A program made the translations under genes and the position numbers. The notes under the pieces were generated by a model. It was not told where the DNA came from and did not search any database. It saw nothing but the letters and a program-made list of their open reading frames with translations. Shown here piece after piece: positions 1 to 7,570 of a stretch of 64,000 bases of DNA. The stretch lies in contig OZ271856.1 of assembly GCA_965601975.1 (NCBI GenBank), positions 496,001-560,000 of the forward strand. The letters are read 5' to 3'. The stretch is from JANQIO01 sp965601975. GTDB taxonomy: Bacteria > Pseudomonadota > Gammaproteobacteria > Pseudomonadales > Halieaceae. The first letter of the stretch is position 1. Each line of letters begins with the position of its first letter.

Positions 1-1
1 C

Positions 2-307
2 TACTTTACGTTGCACAACTCAGTGCTCCAAATGTTAATGCAGATAGGGTACCTGGGCTTGATCGTCTTCTATGTACTGTTAACTCAGCTCGCAAGGATA
101 ACCTCAGGAACTACACCTCGACTTATTGACGGAAATGGCAGGATGTTGGCTTTGGCAATGGTTCTATACATTCTGCTGATTGGAAATATTGAGACAGTCT
201 TTACTCCGTCAGTGTTTATTTTCCCTGCCGTTGTTTTTGTATTCATGTCAGCCGCGCATAGGTCCATGGCGCTCACGTCAAAGAATCTTTCGGACATCAG
301 GCAGTAA
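2..307 (+). CDS. O-antigen polymerase/ligase-like protein, C-terminal part (cut by window edge)
   Basis: The reading frame is open from base 2 and ends at the TAA at 305-307, so only the last 101 residues are visible. They contain a HNSVLQ motif followed by hydrophobic stretches (QIGYLGLIVFYVLL and ALAMVLYILLIGNI). This matches the last periplasmic loop and terminal membrane helices of Wzy/WaaL-type membrane enzymes, which join lipid-linked glycan repeats or transfer them to an acceptor. It is followed by a glycosyltransferase and the export operon, which fits a polysaccharide polymerase. The family call rests on a short tail and could be another polytopic polysaccharide protein. Confidence 0.55.
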   Translation, partial: YFTLHNSVLQMLMQIGYLGLIVFYVLLTQLARITSGTTPRLIDGNGRMLALAMVLYILLIGNIETVFTPSVFIFPAVVFVFMSAAHRSMALTSKNLSDIRQ

Positions 308-522
308 ATGATGGTGAAGTCAGCTTCCTTCGCCATGGCGTTGATTCGGAAGTCCGGCGTATTCAGGCCAAGGGAGGCCACGGAGAACAATTGATGCAAT
401 GTAGTCCCAATTTGTCGCTCAGTGTTGATGCATTACATTTTAGCCAACACATAGCGGCAGTCCGTGAGTCAGGTGCCTCCCTGGAAGCAACACAAGCCGA
501 GACTCAATAAGGGCAAACCAAT

Positions 523-1428
523 ATGAAATCTGAGCCTTTTTTTTCGATTGTTACGCCCATCAATAAGGTGCCCCCAACATTCCACGTCGTCGTTGAGGCG
601 CTGAGGAAAAGCTCTTTCAAAGACTTCGAATGGAAACTTGTGTTGAACGGTTCTGGAGTCCGAGAACTAGAGGCGGAGATCGTCAATTATGATGTTCCTC
701 GCGCGGTTTTTCTTCGATCCGAAAAAATAGGAGTCTCAGCAGCTAGAAATGCTGGAATACTCAGTTCACGGGGGAAATACATCCTCTTCCTAGACGCCGA
801 CGACGTACTGGACATCTGCTTCATGGAGTATATGTATGCGCTACTTTCATCAGTGGATGGCGCTTACGATTGTGTCGCGACGTCAGGTTTTAAGTATCAG
901 TTCCACGAAGGCGTTCCGTCTGTAATCGCGAAGATGAATCTAGTTTTGGAAAGTGGGAAGGCTTCTGATGAATTGGTCTGCCTGAACCAGATAGGATCGC
1001 CAACAGGATTTGTAGTAAAGAATGATGATCCGATCTTGTTTGACGAACAGATCAGGTTTTTCGAGGACTATACGTACTTCGTTAAGAACCTGGCAGCGGG
1101 ACGTTTGATTTATACATGTGACAAGTGCCGGTATTTCTATTACGTACAAGATGATATTTCTGAGAGATTGAGGAAATACGATATCGAGTTGATTGAGGAT
1201 TCTTATTCGGAGATTTTAAAGCTACTACAATCACTCGGCCTTCAAGCACGCTGTAAGAAGGCAATGCAGCTTCAACTCGGCCGACTCATGAGCCGTTATC
1301 GCGGGAATTACCTCAAGTTCTATGCATACACTCTGTCTATGATGATTAGATATCCAAGATATGCGCATCACCTCATTCGAAAGAACATTTCTAGGAACGT
1401 TGGGACTTCCTTAAGCGTTCCATGCTAG
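523..1428 (+). CDS. Glycosyltransferase family 2
   Basis: This is a cytoplasmic GT-A fold glycosyltransferase of 301 residues, predicted to add one sugar to a lipid-linked repeat. The N-terminus begins with FFSIVTPI, the usual first beta-strand of GT2 enzymes. The nucleotide-binding segment GVSAARNAGI lies near residues 70-79, followed by the metal-binding FLDADD near residues 88-93. The C-terminal 80 residues are basic and partly hydrophobic, suggesting membrane association. The gene has no close upstream neighbour (215 bp of apparently non-coding DNA) and is separated from the next operon by 569 bp. Donor and acceptor cannot be told from sequence. Its base composition is lower in G+C than the genes after 7.5 kb. 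Confidence 0.8.
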   Translation: MKSEPFFSIVTPINKVPPTFHVVVEALRKSSFKDFEWKLVLNGSGVRELEAEIVNYDVPRAVFLRSEKIGVSAARNAGILSSRGKYILFLDADDVLDICFMEYMYALLSSVDGAYDCVATSGFKYQFHEGVPSVIAKMNLVLESGKASDELVCLNQIGSPTGFVVKNDDPILFDEQIRFFEDYTYFVKNLAAGRLIYTCDKCRYFYYVQDDISERLRKYDIELIEDSYSEILKLLQSLGLQARCKKAMQLQLGRLMSRYRGNYLKFYAYTLSMMIRYPRYAHHLIRKNISRNVGTSLSVPC

Positions 1429-1923
1429 CTGTAGAGAGCGACTAGATATTGAGGATGGGCGAGGGGATTTGAGGCTAGAGAGCGAGATTGGAGTTATTGA
1501 GGCTATTTCTGTAATTCTTGGAACGGCTGCGTGGTTTGAACGGGACTGAGGCATCAGCAATGAGTGTGCCCGATCCACTCACCAGAATAGCTACCGTCGG
1601 ATATGAGTAGGACGCTGAGCGCTCCGAAACGTGTAGGGGAGTCATGAAATGCCAAATCTTGTTCAGGCAAAAGAGTCATTTCGTAATCCTTAGAATACGT
1701 GCCAGTAGGCCACTTGAGCCGCTTCCTGTTGAGAATTGTCCGTCTGAAGAATAGTTGCACTGCGCGTGCGCCGAGAATGCCCTTTGAGCAAGCTTCAAAG
1801 TTAGTGAAGAATACCTTTCCCCAGCCCCAACATACTCATATTGCCCTACGTAAGGTTTTGCTCATCGCTGGAGAAAACTCCAAGGCTCAGCAGCCCAACA
1901 TTCACTGAGATTTCATCGCCATA

Positions 1924-1944
1924 AATAATGACACTTTCATTATT
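1924..1944. promoter_or_regulatory. Perfect 8-bp inverted repeat, candidate operator
   Basis: AATAATGA (1924-1931) and TCATTATT (1937-1944) are perfect reverse complements with a 5-nt spacer. The repeat overlaps the proposed -35 hexamer of the promoter at 1928-1955 and lies 54 bp before the start codon of the outer-membrane barrel gene. This is where a repressor or class-II activator would bind. The binding protein is not known. Confidence 0.45.
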
Positions 1945-1955
1945 GGGTCTATACT
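1928..1955 (+). promoter_or_regulatory. Candidate sigma70-type promoter of the export operon
   Basis: ATGACA (1928-1933, 5 of 6 to the -35 consensus) is followed after 16 nt by TATACT (1950-1955, 5 of 6 to the -10 consensus). The start codon is 42 bp further on, at 1998. This is inferred from sequence only. Confidence 0.4.
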
Positions 1956-1997
1956 TTTTTCAGGGAACAGTTCTTGAGCGAACGAGGGTAAGACACC

Positions 1998-3200
1998 ATG
2001 GAGTTTCGGGCATCCTGGGTGGCGCTGCCGCTGCTGGTAATTTGCGCTGCACATTCTTATGCAGTTGATCCGGCGAGCATTTCTGCGGGTCCATTTGAAA
2101 TCACACCAACGCTTGGTTTTGACACCAAGTTCGATGACAACATCTTCTTCTCGCCTGATGATGAAGAGGATGACACGATCTACTTGATCAACCCCAACAT
2201 CAAGGCTGTGGCCAAGGATGGGGAGAACGAGTACGTCATAGAGTTCGATTTAGTCGATGGGACCTTTCAGGACAGTGGTGACGACGACTTCACCGACTGG
2301 AAGATCGATGGCGATATTCACTGGGAACTGAATCGTCGCAATATGATAGACATTTTCGCCGGCTTCCATGACCTCCATGAATACCGGGGCACCGGATTTA
2401 GCCAGGGCGAAGTAGCGTTGCTCATCGATGATCCTGATGAGTATGAAGAGGTCGTCTACGGAGGCCACTACACGTTTGGCGGCGCGGATTCCAAGGGGCG
2501 CATCAAACTTGGTGGCGATTACTATGATAAGGACTACACCAACAATGAGCCCGTGTCGGATGTGCGCGACCGTGAGAACACCTCGTTTGATGGGACGTTC
2601 TACTGGAAAATAGCGCCAAAAACCGACCTTTTGGCCGAAGTTCGCTACACAGAGATCGAGTATCAGACGGAGTTTACTGACGGTACCCCGCAGCTAGATA
2701 GTGACGAAATTCGTTATCTCGTGGGTGTCCAGTGGGAAGCAACTGGAAAGACCACCGGCACGTTGAAAGTGGGTATGGTCGACAAGGATTTTGATGACAA
2801 CGGTCGGGACGACTTTGACAACGAGTTTACCTGGGATGTCGATGTGCTATGGCAGCCGAGAGAGCAGCACATTGTCAACCTCGGTGTCGCGCAGCTTATC
2901 AACGAAACTATCGGCCAGGGCGACTTCATCAATACCGAGGAGTATGTGGCTGGCTGGCTTTTCTCCTTCAGTGATCGGCTCGATTTTTTTGCCAATGCGA
3001 GATATGCAAACGACGAATACGAAGGCACGCCGCGCGAGGACGATCTTATCTATGGTGAACTCGGTGTGGAGTATGAGTTCCGTCGGTGGCTAGGCGTTCG
3101 TGCTTCGTATGCCTACGATGAGCGGGATTCGCAGGATTCCGGCAGCGACCTTGACTACGAGCGCAACGTATTTCTGATTGGCCTCGATTTCAGTCTTTAA
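1998..3200 (+). CDS. Outer-membrane beta-barrel protein of the exopolysaccharide locus (BBP2-like)
   Basis: A 400-residue secreted protein with a signal peptide (WVALPLLVICAAHSYA, cleavage after about residue 22). The mature part is made of alternating, acidic, aromatic-rich amphipathic strands and ends in FLIGLDFSL, a typical barrel C-terminus with a hydrophobic last strand. Such barrels (beta-barrel porin 2 type) lie in exopolysaccharide loci and are thought to form the outer-membrane passage for polymer. A GAGG ribosome binding site lies 10 nt before the ATG. The next gene encodes a short Wza-like OPX protein that appears to lack a membrane-spanning part, so the two probably work together. 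A strong terminator follows, so this gene may be expressed more than the genes behind it. Confidence 0.75.
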   Translation: MEFRASWVALPLLVICAAHSYAVDPASISAGPFEITPTLGFDTKFDDNIFFSPDDEEDDTIYLINPNIKAVAKDGENEYVIEFDLVDGTFQDSGDDDFTDWKIDGDIHWELNRRNMIDIFAGFHDLHEYRGTGFSQGEVALLIDDPDEYEEVVYGGHYTFGGADSKGRIKLGGDYYDKDYTNNEPVSDVRDRENTSFDGTFYWKIAPKTDLLAEVRYTEIEYQTEFTDGTPQLDSDEIRYLVGVQWEATGKTTGTLKVGMVDKDFDDNGRDDFDNEFTWDVDVLWQPREQHIVNLGVAQLINETIGQGDFINTEEYVAGWLFSFSDRLDFFANARYANDEYEGTPREDDLIYGELGVEYEFRRWLGVRASYAYDERDSQDSGSDLDYERNVFLIGLDFSL

Positions 3201-3229
3201 GCAAGGGCACAAGAGAGTCTGCCATAATC

Positions 3230-3263
3230 AAAGGGTTGCCTCGCGGCAACCCTTTGTTGTTTC
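3230..3263 (+). terminator. Rho-independent terminator or attenuator after the barrel gene
   Basis: An 11-bp perfect stem (3230-3240 with 3245-3255, AAAGGGTTGCC with its complement) has a TCGC loop and is followed by GTTGTTTC. It lies 30 bp after the barrel stop and 41 bp before the OPX start, so it would reduce transcription into the downstream genes unless they have their own promoter. Confidence 0.85.
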
Positions 3264-3270
3264 AGTGCAG

Positions 3271-3284
3271 AATAGCTAGCTATT
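3271..3284. promoter_or_regulatory. Perfect 14-bp palindrome just upstream of the OPX gene
   Basis: AATAGCTAGCTATT is a perfect palindrome lying between the terminator and the ATG at 3296. It occupies the place of a leader or operator. No Shine-Dalgarno sequence is visible before that ATG, so the site may affect either transcription or translation. Confidence 0.4.
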
Positions 3285-3295
3285 ACTATTTTTCT

Positions 3296-3883
3296 ATGAG
3301 CAATTCATACCTGCTTCTTCCTGACGCCGAGCCCCGCCGGAGCAACGCCTGGCGCTTCATTTTGGCCATATTGCTACTCTACTCGGTCACCGCAATACCG
3401 ATCGCCCATAGTCAGACTGGACTTTCATCCTACACTCTTGGCGCGGGGGATAGAGTTGCTATCAAGGTATTTGGGGAAGATGACCTGAGCCTTGAAGCTC
3501 TGCTCAATGATGCGGGGTCCTTCTCCTACCCGTTCCTCGGCGAGCTTAACGCCAAGGGGCTGACGGTTAGCCAGCTGGAAACGCTGATTATCGATGGCCT
3601 TAGAGGACCCTACCTAGTAGATCCGAAGGTTAGTGTCACTATTGTGGAGTACCGCCGTTTTTACGTCCGTGGTGAGGTCAACAAGCCGGGAGGCTTTCCC
3701 TATGAGCCAGGTATGACAGTGCAGAAGGCTGTTTCGCTGGCAGAGGGTTTTACTGATCGGGCATCGCGCAGCAAGTTTTACATAGTCTCTGACAATGAAG
3801 CTCAAGAAGAGCCTCGACTTGCCAAACTCAACACCCTGATTCGCCCCGGAGACATAGTCACGATCGAGGAAAGCTTTTTCTAA
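3296..3883 (+). CDS. Short polysaccharide export protein (OPX/Wza family)
   Basis: A 195-residue secreted protein. The ATG at 3296 is preferred because the longer frame begins inside the terminator hairpin. A hydrophobic signal (ILAILLLYSVTAIPIAHS) is followed by the polysaccharide export domain, starting at YTLGAGDRVAIKVFGEDDLS near residue 45. A single SLBB-like beta-grasp segment (YVRGEVNKPGGF) begins near residue 122. At about half the length of E. coli Wza it lacks the C-terminal helix that spans the outer membrane, and there is no lipobox cysteine. Short OPX proteins of this kind are known to need a separate outer-membrane barrel, which the preceding gene would supply. The stop overlaps the ATG of the kinase gene by one base. 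Confidence 0.85.
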   Translation: MSNSYLLLPDAEPRRSNAWRFILAILLLYSVTAIPIAHSQTGLSSYTLGAGDRVAIKVFGEDDLSLEALLNDAGSFSYPFLGELNAKGLTVSQLETLIIDGLRGPYLVDPKVSVTIVEYRRFYVRGEVNKPGGFPYEPGMTVQKAVSLAEGFTDRASRSKFYIVSDNEAQEEPRLAKLNTLIRPGDIVTIEESFF

Positions 3884-6123
3884 TGGAAGATCGAACGTAT
3901 CAAGATTTTGCAGAAGACGAGATCGACCTGCGACATTATTTGCGGGTCGTCTACGGTCAACGCTGGAACATCTTGGGGCTAGCACTTGTTGTATCGATCA
4001 TGGTTGCGCTGACTGTATTGGCTATGCGCCCTATCTACCGCTCAACATTGATGCTCATGATTGAAGCAGAGCAGGCGAAAGTTTTGTCAATTGAAGAGGT
4101 TTACGGCCTTGGATCAGCCAATAAGGAGTACTTCCTAACCCAGTTTGAGATTCTCAAATCCCGAGAATTGGCAGAACAGGTGGTTCAGAACTTGGGTATT
4201 CGTCGCCACCCGGACTATGACCCGGACCTTGACGAGCCTTTGCTGGGCTTGAGTATTGCAGACCTCTGGCCTTTCGACGTCGACATGGAGGAACCCACGG
4301 AAGCAGAGCTCGTGGCAGGCGTGGTTGATACTTTTCGAGATTCGCTTTCAGTGTCACCAGTGCGCAACACCCAGTTGGTGAGAGTCAGTTTCGAATCGCA
4401 CGATCCTGAACTCGCCGCTGCAGTGGTAAATGAACTGGCGCAGGTCTATATCAGCAGCCACCTGGATGCAAAACTGGAAGCCACCCAGCAAGCTGCTGCC
4501 TGGCTTAGCGAGCGACTTGAAGGCCTGAAAGCCAATCTTGACGATTCTGAAGTAAAACTACAGGAGTATCGTGAGCGACAGGAGTTGGTAGATGTGGCTG
4601 GTGTAAAAACGCTCGCGGCAAGAGAGCTTGATGAAGTCACGGAAGATCTTGTTGAAGCTCGCGCTGAGCGGACACAGGCCGAAAGTATTTTCACGCAGGT
4701 TCAAGCGCTGGATTCCACCTCTCCGGAAGCCTTGGCCTCGCTTCCCGCAGTGCTACGTCACCCGCTGATTCAGAAATTGAAGGAGGAAGAGGCACTCGCG
4801 GAACGCAACGTAGCACAATTGGCAAAGCGATATGGCCCACTTCACCCAAAAATGATTGCAGCTACGTCCGAGTTACAGGCGTCACGTGAGAACATCCAGC
4901 GCCAGGTAGTCCGTGTGGTAGATGGGGTTGAGAAAGACTACCGTGTTGCCGCTGCCAGCGAGAAAGCATTGGAATCGCAGCTCGCTGATGCTAAAGCACG
5001 TGTGCAGGAAATTAGTCGCAAGGAATTTAAGCTTCGCGAGCTTCAGCGGGATGTGCAAACTAACCGACAACTCTATGACATGTTCTTCACCCGTATCCGT
5101 GAGACCGACGAAGCAGGTGGTATGGAAACTGCACACGCTCGCGTTGTGGACGCTGGAGCTATTCCTCGCGAACCGGTCAAACCCCGAAAGAGACTTTCGG
5201 TTATTTTAGCTTTTATCGGCAGCCTCGTAGGCGGCGTGATTCTGGCATTTTTGAAGGACGCTTTGGATAATTCTCTAAAGACACCTGCCGACGTAGAGGA
5301 TCGTCTGGATGTGCCTATGCTGGGCGCTTTGCCACTTATTCCGGGAAAGCGGCCTGAAAACCCGCTCACGCTGATGTTGGACGATCGTCAATCGCCCTTT
5401 GCAGAATCCATTCGCACAATTCGCACAGGTTTGTTGCTATCGGGATTGGACAAGGCCCACAAGGTTACAGTGATCACTTCTTCCGTCCCTGGGGAAGGCA
5501 AATCGACGCTGAGCGTTAACTTGGCAGCGGCCCTGGGTCAAATGGAGAAAACTCTGATCATCGATGCTGATATGCGCAGGCCGACACTTGCCAAGACCTG
5601 TAAGCTTCCTCCCAACACTCCCGGTCTATCTAACTTTATTGCTGGCACAGAACAACTAAAGAACTGTATCCAGCACTACCAAGCCGCAGCAGTCGATGTG
5701 CTCTGCGCCGGTGTGATTCCATCAAACCCACTGGAGTTGATCTCTTCCAAGCGGTTTGTAGATGCGCTGGGCATGCTAAAGCAGCACTATGATCGTATCC
5801 TTATCGACTCAGCGCCCACCCAGGCAGTAAGCGATGCACTGGTTTTGGCCTCTTACGCCGACGCAGTCATCTACGTGGTCAAGGCAGACGCGACCCCGTA
5901 CACCCTAGCGAAGCAGGGAATACAACGGCTGCAGAACTCCAACACGCCTGTTGCGGGTGTGGTGCTTAATGAGTTCGATCCGCGCAAAGCATCCAAGCTG
6001 GGTGGTGACTACTACAACTATGGCGGCTACTACGATTATTACGGATACAGCGGAAGCGACGCATCCGACGACGATACCCGTGGCAAGATTCGACCAATCC
6101 GCGACAAACCACGGGTGGCATGA
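3883..6123 (+). CDS. Polysaccharide co-polymerase / bacterial tyrosine autokinase (Wzc-like)
   Basis: A 746-residue inner-membrane protein controlling chain length and export. A Wzz-type domain has membrane helices near residues 31-50 and 437-457, with a long coiled-coil periplasmic part between. The cytoplasmic BY-kinase domain has Walker A VPGEGKST (about 536-543), Walker A' IIDADMRRP (about 559-567) and Walker B ILIDSAP (about 640-646). The tail near residues 709-724 holds eight tyrosines (DYYNYGGYYDYYGYSG), the usual autophosphorylation cluster. All expected catalytic motifs are present. It begins inside the OPX stop codon and overlaps the next gene by 4 bp, so kinase and phosphatase are translationally coupled. 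Confidence 0.95.
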   Translation: MEDRTYQDFAEDEIDLRHYLRVVYGQRWNILGLALVVSIMVALTVLAMRPIYRSTLMLMIEAEQAKVLSIEEVYGLGSANKEYFLTQFEILKSRELAEQVVQNLGIRRHPDYDPDLDEPLLGLSIADLWPFDVDMEEPTEAELVAGVVDTFRDSLSVSPVRNTQLVRVSFESHDPELAAAVVNELAQVYISSHLDAKLEATQQAAAWLSERLEGLKANLDDSEVKLQEYRERQELVDVAGVKTLAARELDEVTEDLVEARAERTQAESIFTQVQALDSTSPEALASLPAVLRHPLIQKLKEEEALAERNVAQLAKRYGPLHPKMIAATSELQASRENIQRQVVRVVDGVEKDYRVAAASEKALESQLADAKARVQEISRKEFKLRELQRDVQTNRQLYDMFFTRIRETDEAGGMETAHARVVDAGAIPREPVKPRKRLSVILAFIGSLVGGVILAFLKDALDNSLKTPADVEDRLDVPMLGALPLIPGKRPENPLTLMLDDRQSPFAESIRTIRTGLLLSGLDKAHKVTVITSSVPGEGKSTLSVNLAAALGQMEKTLIIDADMRRPTLAKTCKLPPNTPGLSNFIAGTEQLKNCIQHYQAAAVDVLCAGVIPSNPLELISSKRFVDALGMLKQHYDRILIDSAPTQAVSDALVLASYADAVIYVVKADATPYTLAKQGIQRLQNSNTPVAGVVLNEFDPRKASKLGGDYYNYGGYYDYYGYSGSDASDDDTRGKIRPIRDKPRVA

Positions 6124-6854
6124 TTGACCTACACTGCCATCTCCTGCCGGGCGTTGACGATGGTCCCGCCACACTGGAAGAAGCAATTGCACTCGCAAGG
6201 ATGGCTGTAGAAAACGGCATCACCCACGCCGCTGTAACGCCGCACGTCCACCCTGGGCGCTACGAAAATACCGCGGAGACTATTCCTGAAAGCCTGGCCG
6301 CGTTTCGAGCTGCCCTCGCTGAACTGCAGCTCGCCCTGCAGCTCACCATGGCTGGAGAGGTACGTATCTGCCCTGAGATTCTTCCCATGACGGAGCAGGG
6401 GCTCATTCCCTTCCTCGGCGAGTGGCAAGGAAGAAATGTGATGCTTTTGGAACTACCGCACAGTCATGTGCCACCCGGCAGTGACAAGCTAGTGCAGTGG
6501 CTACAGGACAAGGGCATTCAACCTATGATTGCTCACCCTGAGCGCAACAAAGATGTGATGCGAAGTCTCGACAAGATTAAGCCCTTTGTAGAGCTAGGGT
6601 GCCTGTTTCAGCTCACCGCTATGTCGGTGGCAGGTCGCTTTGGCGAGGCAGCCGAACAGCGGGCGTTTGACCTCCTGGAGATGGGTGTGGTCACTATCAT
6701 TGCGTCGGATGCACACAATGCGAGATACCGTCCTCCCAATCTAGAGCCGGGTCGCGCCGCCGCGGCAGAAGTCGTCGGCGAAGAAGAATCCTGGGCCATG
6801 GTGAAAGGACGACCAGCCCAGATCACTGAATCCCGATTTTCCAAGGCGGCTTGA
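6120..6854 (+). CDS. PHP-family tyrosine-protein phosphatase (CpsB/YwqE type)
   Basis: A 244-residue cytoplasmic metal-dependent phosphatase expected to dephosphorylate the tyrosine tail of the preceding kinase. PHP metal-binding motifs are complete: HCHLLPGVDDG at residues 4-14, a central HVHPG near 41-45, AHPER near 138-142 and SDAHN near 196-200. Length matches CpsB/YwqE. ATGA overlap with the kinase gene supports a functional pair. In gammaproteobacteria Wzc is more often paired with a low-molecular-weight phosphatase (Wzb), so the Gram-positive-type partner is noteworthy, though not unprecedented. Confidence 0.9.
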   Translation: MIDLHCHLLPGVDDGPATLEEAIALARMAVENGITHAAVTPHVHPGRYENTAETIPESLAAFRAALAELQLALQLTMAGEVRICPEILPMTEQGLIPFLGEWQGRNVMLLELPHSHVPPGSDKLVQWLQDKGIQPMIAHPERNKDVMRSLDKIKPFVELGCLFQLTAMSVAGRFGEAAEQRAFDLLEMGVVTIIASDAHNARYRPPNLEPGRAAAAEVVGEEESWAMVKGRPAQITESRFSKAA

Positions 6855-7570
6855 TGTCAGTCGGTCTGCGATGGACTTTTGCTAGTCTCGCCGTTGCAAT
6901 GTTTCTGCTGACGGCCGCTTCCTTGCGCCACTTCCTCGCGGAGATTCATTCGTTCCAGGGCAAACGCTATGAACAATTCTGGCAATCGCGAGGAGGCGTG
7001 CCGAGTGCAAGACAGTGGAACCGTGCCGCTGCGCACATGGAGCGTGCAATTGCACTGAATTCGGGCAACCCGGATATATGGTTACGCGCGGGTCGTGTGA
7101 TGGAGTGGTACACGTTTGTGCCCGATCGCGACACCGAGCTGTTTCGCGAGCGATTGAAACTCGCCAATGACGCGTACGACAACGCGATTGCGCTTCGACC
7201 CATGCATGGAGGCGGTCTGTCAGCCAGGGCGCTGTTAAAAGCACGCCGCTGGCACTTGGATGAGAATCTGTCTGAAGACATGGCAAGAGCTGTAGCGGCC
7301 TATCCTTGGGAAGTTTATGTCTTAAGGCGTGTCGCCCGCGCCGGCTTGTTCGCGTGGCCGGAATTGGACGAGCAGGGTAAAAAAGTCGTGACTGATTTGT
7401 TGCTCAGTGCAAGTGAGTTTCGCCCGCCACTTGCCAGGGAAATGCTAGCAACTGCAAATGAATTTGGGCATGAAGATTCCTTGTGCATTCACGTTTCTGA
7501 ACTAGACTTTTTGGTGAGCGAACACCAGCGGTATCACAATGTCACGGAGCGGCTTTGCAAGGAGCAATAA
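6854..7570 (+). CDS. VpsP-like / TPR-like exopolysaccharide locus protein
   Basis: A 238-residue protein with one N-terminal membrane anchor (WTFASLAVAMFLLTAASL, about residues 7-24). The rest is helical with TPR-like spacing (AAAHMERAIALNSGNPDIWLRAG and ANDAYDNAIALRP), facing the periplasm. Similar anchored helical proteins sit beside Wzc and the priming transferase in vps-type loci, but their function is unknown. The ATG at 6854 overlaps the previous stop (TGATG); a TTG three bases earlier is the only alternative. The 3' end overlaps the next gene by 32 bp. The VpsP comparison rests on position and architecture, so family membership is moderate. Confidence 0.55.
   Translation: MSVGLRWTFASLAVAMFLLTAASLRHFLAEIHSFQGKRYEQFWQSRGGVPSARQWNRAAAHMERAIALNSGNPDIWLRAGRVMEWYTFVPDRDTELFRERLKLANDAYDNAIALRPMHGGGLSARALLKARRWHLDENLSEDMARAVAAYPWEVYVLRRVARAGLFAWPELDEQGKKVVTDLLLSASEFRPPLAREMLATANEFGHEDSLCIHVSELDFLVSEHQRYHNVTERLCKEQ

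Larger units (their letters stand above)
1429..1997. other. 569-bp gene-poor interval before the export operon
   Basis: No convincing gene was found here. A short open frame on the - strand (about 1554-1827) has no recognisable motif, no clear ribosome binding site and no partner, and could be a decayed gene. The last 75 bases hold a candidate promoter and an inverted repeat (listed separately). The length suggests a long leader or regulatory region for the polysaccharide export operon. Confidence 0.4.

Noticed and set aside
85..399. Open frame on the - strand opposite the Wzy-like tail
   Set aside because: It is the shadow of a clear membrane-protein frame and has no recognisable features.
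1554..1827. Open frame on the - strand before the export operon
   Set aside because: No motif, no ribosome binding site and no neighbour on that strand; at most a decayed gene.
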